This document shows, one piece after another, positions 60,659 to 64,000 of a stretch of DNA of 64,000 bases. Both the position numbers and the translations under genes were made by a program. Every line of letters starts with the position of its first letter. Position 1 is the first letter of the stretch. Location: contig JAYKYS010000014.1 of the NCBI GenBank assembly GCA_036924285.1, positions 558,001-622,000 of the forward strand, read 5' to 3'. This DNA comes from Asterella californica (taxonomy: Eukaryota > Streptophyta > Marchantiopsida > Marchantiales > Aytoniaceae). The notes beneath the pieces are model-generated. The model worked only from the letters and a program-made list of their open reading frames with translations. It searched no databases and was not told the DNA's origin.

Positions 60659-62330
60659 AAAGTCATAAGACACATCAACATATAGTTATAGTTATATTTT
60701 TAATCTCCATTTGCTTATTATGCATTGGTGGTTACTTCGTGTGTCATATTTCACTGCCAAAGAGAAAAAGAAAATTTAGGAAGTTCATCTGAGATATCAT
60801 CGACAAGAAAAGATTGAGAGAGAGAGACTAGGGGATTGGAGAGCATTCTGGATAGAATACATACTAAGAAAGAGAAAACTAAGAAAATTGATGTATTTGA
60901 GAAGATGATACTAGTAAAGTGAGTCTTATCGAGAGAAATGGAGTCTGAAATTTATATGTGAGAGAGTGATTACACTCGTGTGATTTGTGTCTTGGCCGAA
61001 TATCAAGATGTTTGAATTTAATTTTTGTTCACCTTTGGTTTGTGATCAAAATTGGCATTGAAGGGAGTCGTGTCAACACCGATCCATTGTTCACGTGTGT
61101 ATCTCGACATATAGATCATTCACAGCTAGAGGATCTTGTCCCTCTTGAGAAAACTCTCTCTCGATAGCGAAAGGAGTTCTCTGATCGAAATTGAAGTGAT
61201 GAACTGCTTGTACATAGCAGGCAATCCTTGCAATATGACCCCAACCAAGATAATGTGATCAATCTCAACTTTGTCAAAGGACAATTGATCTACGGACTGT
61301 TTGACGTGGTTTACATAGTCGTTTGTGCACATCGACCCCTTTTTCACAATGTTGAACTATTGCAACAATTGCAACTTCCTTGCCTTGTTCTTGATTGAAA
61401 TAGACATGTGAGTACATCTTATTGGGTGTATCATAATCTTCGATGTGACTGATCATCGATGTTGAAATTATAAATATGATGTAGTGAATCGTCTAGTATG
61501 ATCACTTCTTCTTCTCCTTGATTTTCCCGTTGAAAATAGATACATCAAGCACTTTCTCCTCCTTAGTGATAAGATCTCATTGATCTTTTACTTGCAAGAA
61601 AGTCATCATGTAGAACTTTCACAGTTGGTAGTTGTTCTTGTTCCAATGATCAAAGACATAGACTCCGTCATAGTTGCAATCAAGAAATTATAATGTTATG
61701 TACGCGGAAAATCTCACAGAACCTCCATGAAACTCTTCCGTCCACACCTTGGATCAAGAGTTGATCATAAGTCATCAAAAAAAGCCAACTCCGTACACTC
61801 CTCCTACAGAGAGAATGAAGAAAAGAACTTGTCCGCGAACTGTAGGTGTACAAAACATGATAAAGATGTCAAAAAAATCAAGAAAGTCAAAATCGGAGCA
61901 AATGAGATAAAAAATGAACGCACAATACTTCAAAATTTCACAAATTTCACAAGTACCCATCCTAATTGAACCAATAATTCTTTTAACTCAAGTTTTAAAA
62001 CTTCATTTTGGTCAAAAAGGATCCGTTTGAAAATCTATCATTGGAAAGCTCCAAATGGATTGAAACTTGACCGAGTATACAATTTGCAAACAAGACAACT
62101 TCATAAGGTTGGTTGATAAACTTCAGCGAGAAAAAATCGTCTAGGCCTTCAAAATTATGTTCAAAGTTTTTGGTGACAAAAGAAATGATTTCACCTCATC
62201 CCCAACGCATCAGCAAGATAGTAATCGACATCAAACACAACTTCAGCTGCTCTTTCTTATACTTCTTCATGCATAAACTCCATCTTGCTCGATAAGCAAG
62301 GGACACACATTCTCTACTGCTCTGGTATCA

Positions 62331-62562
62331 TGTAGAAAAATCGATACTTCTAAGAAGAACTCCAAGAAGAGAAAACGAGTAGACAAGGAAGTAAATAGGA
62401 ATGAGATGAGAGATGGTTCTTCTCTCCATGTATATATAGTGAGTTGAATACAAGAGAAACCTTAATGATGAGTTGGTCCTCTAACTAACAATACGTAACC
62501 ATTCTAACTACTGCGGTTGGTATCAGCAATCGATCTACTAGAGCTTGGGACTATAATCAACA
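62331..62562 (-). repeat. 5' LTR of the copia element
   Basis: 232 bp, the same length and direction as 55743-55974. On the minus strand it begins TGTTGATTATAG and ends TTCTACA, followed by the primer site at 62330-62319. Confidence 0.85.
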
Positions 62563-64000
62563 GAAAGGAGAGAAAGATTACCTTGGAGGGAACTGAAAAA
62601 CTACCAGCAGGAGAAGTTTTGTTCAAAAGAGATTTGCCTCAAGCTGGAGAAAACGTGAGAAGAGAGTATACTATCGGTGTTAAGTGCAGGTGATTCGTTA
62701 TGAACCTCCGAAAGACTTGGAAGACATAACCAATGTCTATAATATGAGTCCGATCGCTGTTACGGCCTAAATGTGTGCTAATGATATTGACGTATTCTAG
62801 TTATCGCTTTCATTACCTTCTGTTAGTTTATAGCATATATGGATCCGTTGTCTATGTATAGGTTGATCTTAGTTAGATTTTTCTCTTTTAGTACTTGGTG
62901 CAAAAGCACTACCTGAATTTTGTCGGAATAGCTAAGCTTAAGTTAGTAATCAGAACTGGATCTCAGAGTTGAAGAATAATCTTAAAAACTCTCAAGGAGA
63001 TTCCCAGTGGTCCAATCAGATTTAAGCACTAACTATTCTTCTCCAATCTAGGGAGACGACTGTAACAGATTTAGTGCCAAAGAAATATCAATTATGCAGG
63101 TCAACTATACATCTAAAAGTGCAAAGGGTTTCAAAATTTTCTGCACCTTATGTATTTTAGTAAACCTTTGTTTTCCACTTTTGGACCAAATGTGAACAGA
63201 ATTTTAGGATCTTCTCCAGATAACTACGAGGAGTCAAGCTTGCAATGTAATTACGGAGCTATGTGTTAATGATTTATCCGGATTTAACTCAATTCTCTTT
63301 CGATTTGGAGCAGCTTCCTCCGTCATTTAACTGTGCACTACACAACAAAAAAATCTCTTTTTTTTTCAAAATCGATCTATAACTATGTTCCGAAGTAAGA
63401 ACAAATAGCTACGCTTGTAATGGAATTGCGAAAATATGCTTTAAAAATTTCTTCTTCTTCTATTTCTTCTGTCTTTTCTGAGTTACATAAGGGTGTGCAA
63501 CAACGATAGTAAAACTTCACTCGCGTTTTAGGTTCGGACGGTCACGGCGAGAAGAGTTCACGGGGACCTGGTGGAGGCCCCCGTTAATTATCCCGCGACA
63601 GAATCTTTTTTCTCTCGTGACTATTTCTTTTTCGTGAAAAGAAAATCTCCCAGTCTGGAAGTTAAACGATCAGGAAATTTTCCGTCTACCTGCCGTCCGA
63701 ACTGCAGAGAACATAGGACGGGAGTTCTTTCCGGCACAACACACCCGCAATGTTCATCTTAGACACCCTCGAACAGCGACTCCATCCATCCGTCCCTGTT
63801 CGTAACCCGTCTGATGCGTCTGATAGTACGACACAGATTTTCCCTTTCCGGGTGCCGGTTTTCACAATAGACATATAACTATGCTAACACAAAGCAAAAG
63901 TTACAATATTCAATTTAAATTTAAAGCAATAAACCACGAATGTAAGTTTATGTCAAAGAATGAAAAGAGTATAGAAACATCTGACTGGAAAAATTTCAAA
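62563..64000. other. Right end of window, no supported gene
   Basis: No protein-like frame is seen. A GC-richer patch at 63.53-63.86 kb may belong to a leader or gene beginning outside the window. The repeat at 63870 shares blocks with 8936-9010. Confidence 0.5.
63870..63955. repeat. Dispersed repeat copy, partner at 8.94 kb
   Basis: ACTATGCTAACACAAAGCAAA then an AT-rich stretch with ACAATATTCAA and GTTTATGTCAAAG. The blocks match 8936-9010 in order and orientation. Confidence 0.5.

Larger units (their letters stand above)
59400..61460 (-). pseudogene. Copia gag remnant
   Basis: Minus strand 61347-61126 gives DYVNHVKQSVDQLSFDKVEI and ILQGLPAMYKQFITSIS, the copia gag core. Near 59.45 kb YNYCKKQDHNADQC is a zinc-knuckle with its first cysteine lost. 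The frame between them is broken. A tRNA-like sequence near 60.3 kb and a palindrome at 60.6 kb lie inside, so the region has taken later insertions. Confidence 0.7.
55743..62562 (-). mobile_element. Ty1/copia LTR retrotransposon, degenerate and rearranged
   Basis: Two 232-bp direct repeats with TG..CA ends bound the element. Next to the minus-strand 5' LTR is a primer site (62330-62319) that matches the usual initiator-tRNA-Met site at 10 of 12 positions. Beside the other LTR is a purine tract AAGAGGAG (55982-55975). In minus-strand order: gag (about 61.4-59.4 kb), integrase (58.9-58.1), first half of reverse transcriptase (57.45-57.0). The last RT part and RNase H (56.04-56.85) are on the plus strand. 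Frames are broken by many stops. LTRs differ at dozens of positions, so the insertion is old. No matching target duplication was found. The integrase-before-RT order is the copia order. Confidence 0.85.

Overview
The window looks like nuclear DNA of a streptophyte, most likely a land plant and plausibly a non-seed one. Five genes have clear plant homologues, their spliced reading frames close exactly with plant-type GT-AG introns, and gene islands of moderate GC are separated by long AT-rich tracts full of old mobile DNA. The species cannot be named from the sequence.

Gene layout. 2.5-6.7 kb (-): PPAN/Peter Pan, a Brix-domain ribosome-assembly factor, 9 exons, 520 aa. 15.9-16.2 kb (-): an 89-aa open frame of unknown nature. 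17.4-18.1 kb (-): a single-exon calmodulin-like protein with four EF-hands. 26.2-28.8 kb (-): CSN1/FUS6, COP9 signalosome subunit 1, 6 exons. 32.6-35.9 kb (-): a small glycine-rich protein, 3 exons, 135 aa. 37.1-44.7 kb (+): KEA3, a plastid K+/H+ antiporter, 19 exons, 971 aa with an unusually long C-terminal tail. 49.3 kb (+): a compact 128-aa gene of unknown family with a TATA box and a likely leader intron. 50.7-52.9 kb (-): a four-exon, apparently intact 652-aa DDE-transposase-like gene carrying a SAP domain.

Mobile and repeated DNA. 7.0-14.8 kb and 19.6-22.8 kb are AT-rich and hold a decaying array of palindrome-centred repeats (7.9-8.7 kb), a Mutator-type MITE with a 9-bp target duplication (11.77-12.15 kb), members of a multi-hairpin repeat family, and a tRNA-derived SINE-like head. 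29.9-30.6 kb (-) is the C-terminal end of a non-LTR reverse transcriptase. 44.7-48.5 kb is a gene desert with more hairpin repeats. 55.7-62.6 kb is an old Ty1/copia element on the minus strand with two 232-bp LTRs; its reverse-transcriptase C-terminus and RNase H are inverted relative to gag, integrase and the first half of RT.

How it fits together. The host genes serve unrelated housekeeping roles (nucleolus, calcium signalling, ubiquitin-like control, chloroplast ion balance), so no pathway cluster is evident. The glycine-rich gene and KEA3 are divergent around a 1.1-kb intergenic region. The most unusual part is 48.6-52.9 kb: a GC-rich patch with two perfect palindromes, a small unknown gene, a tandemly repeated 3' region, and a convergent SAP-containing transposase gene of a type I associate with animal genomes rather than plants.
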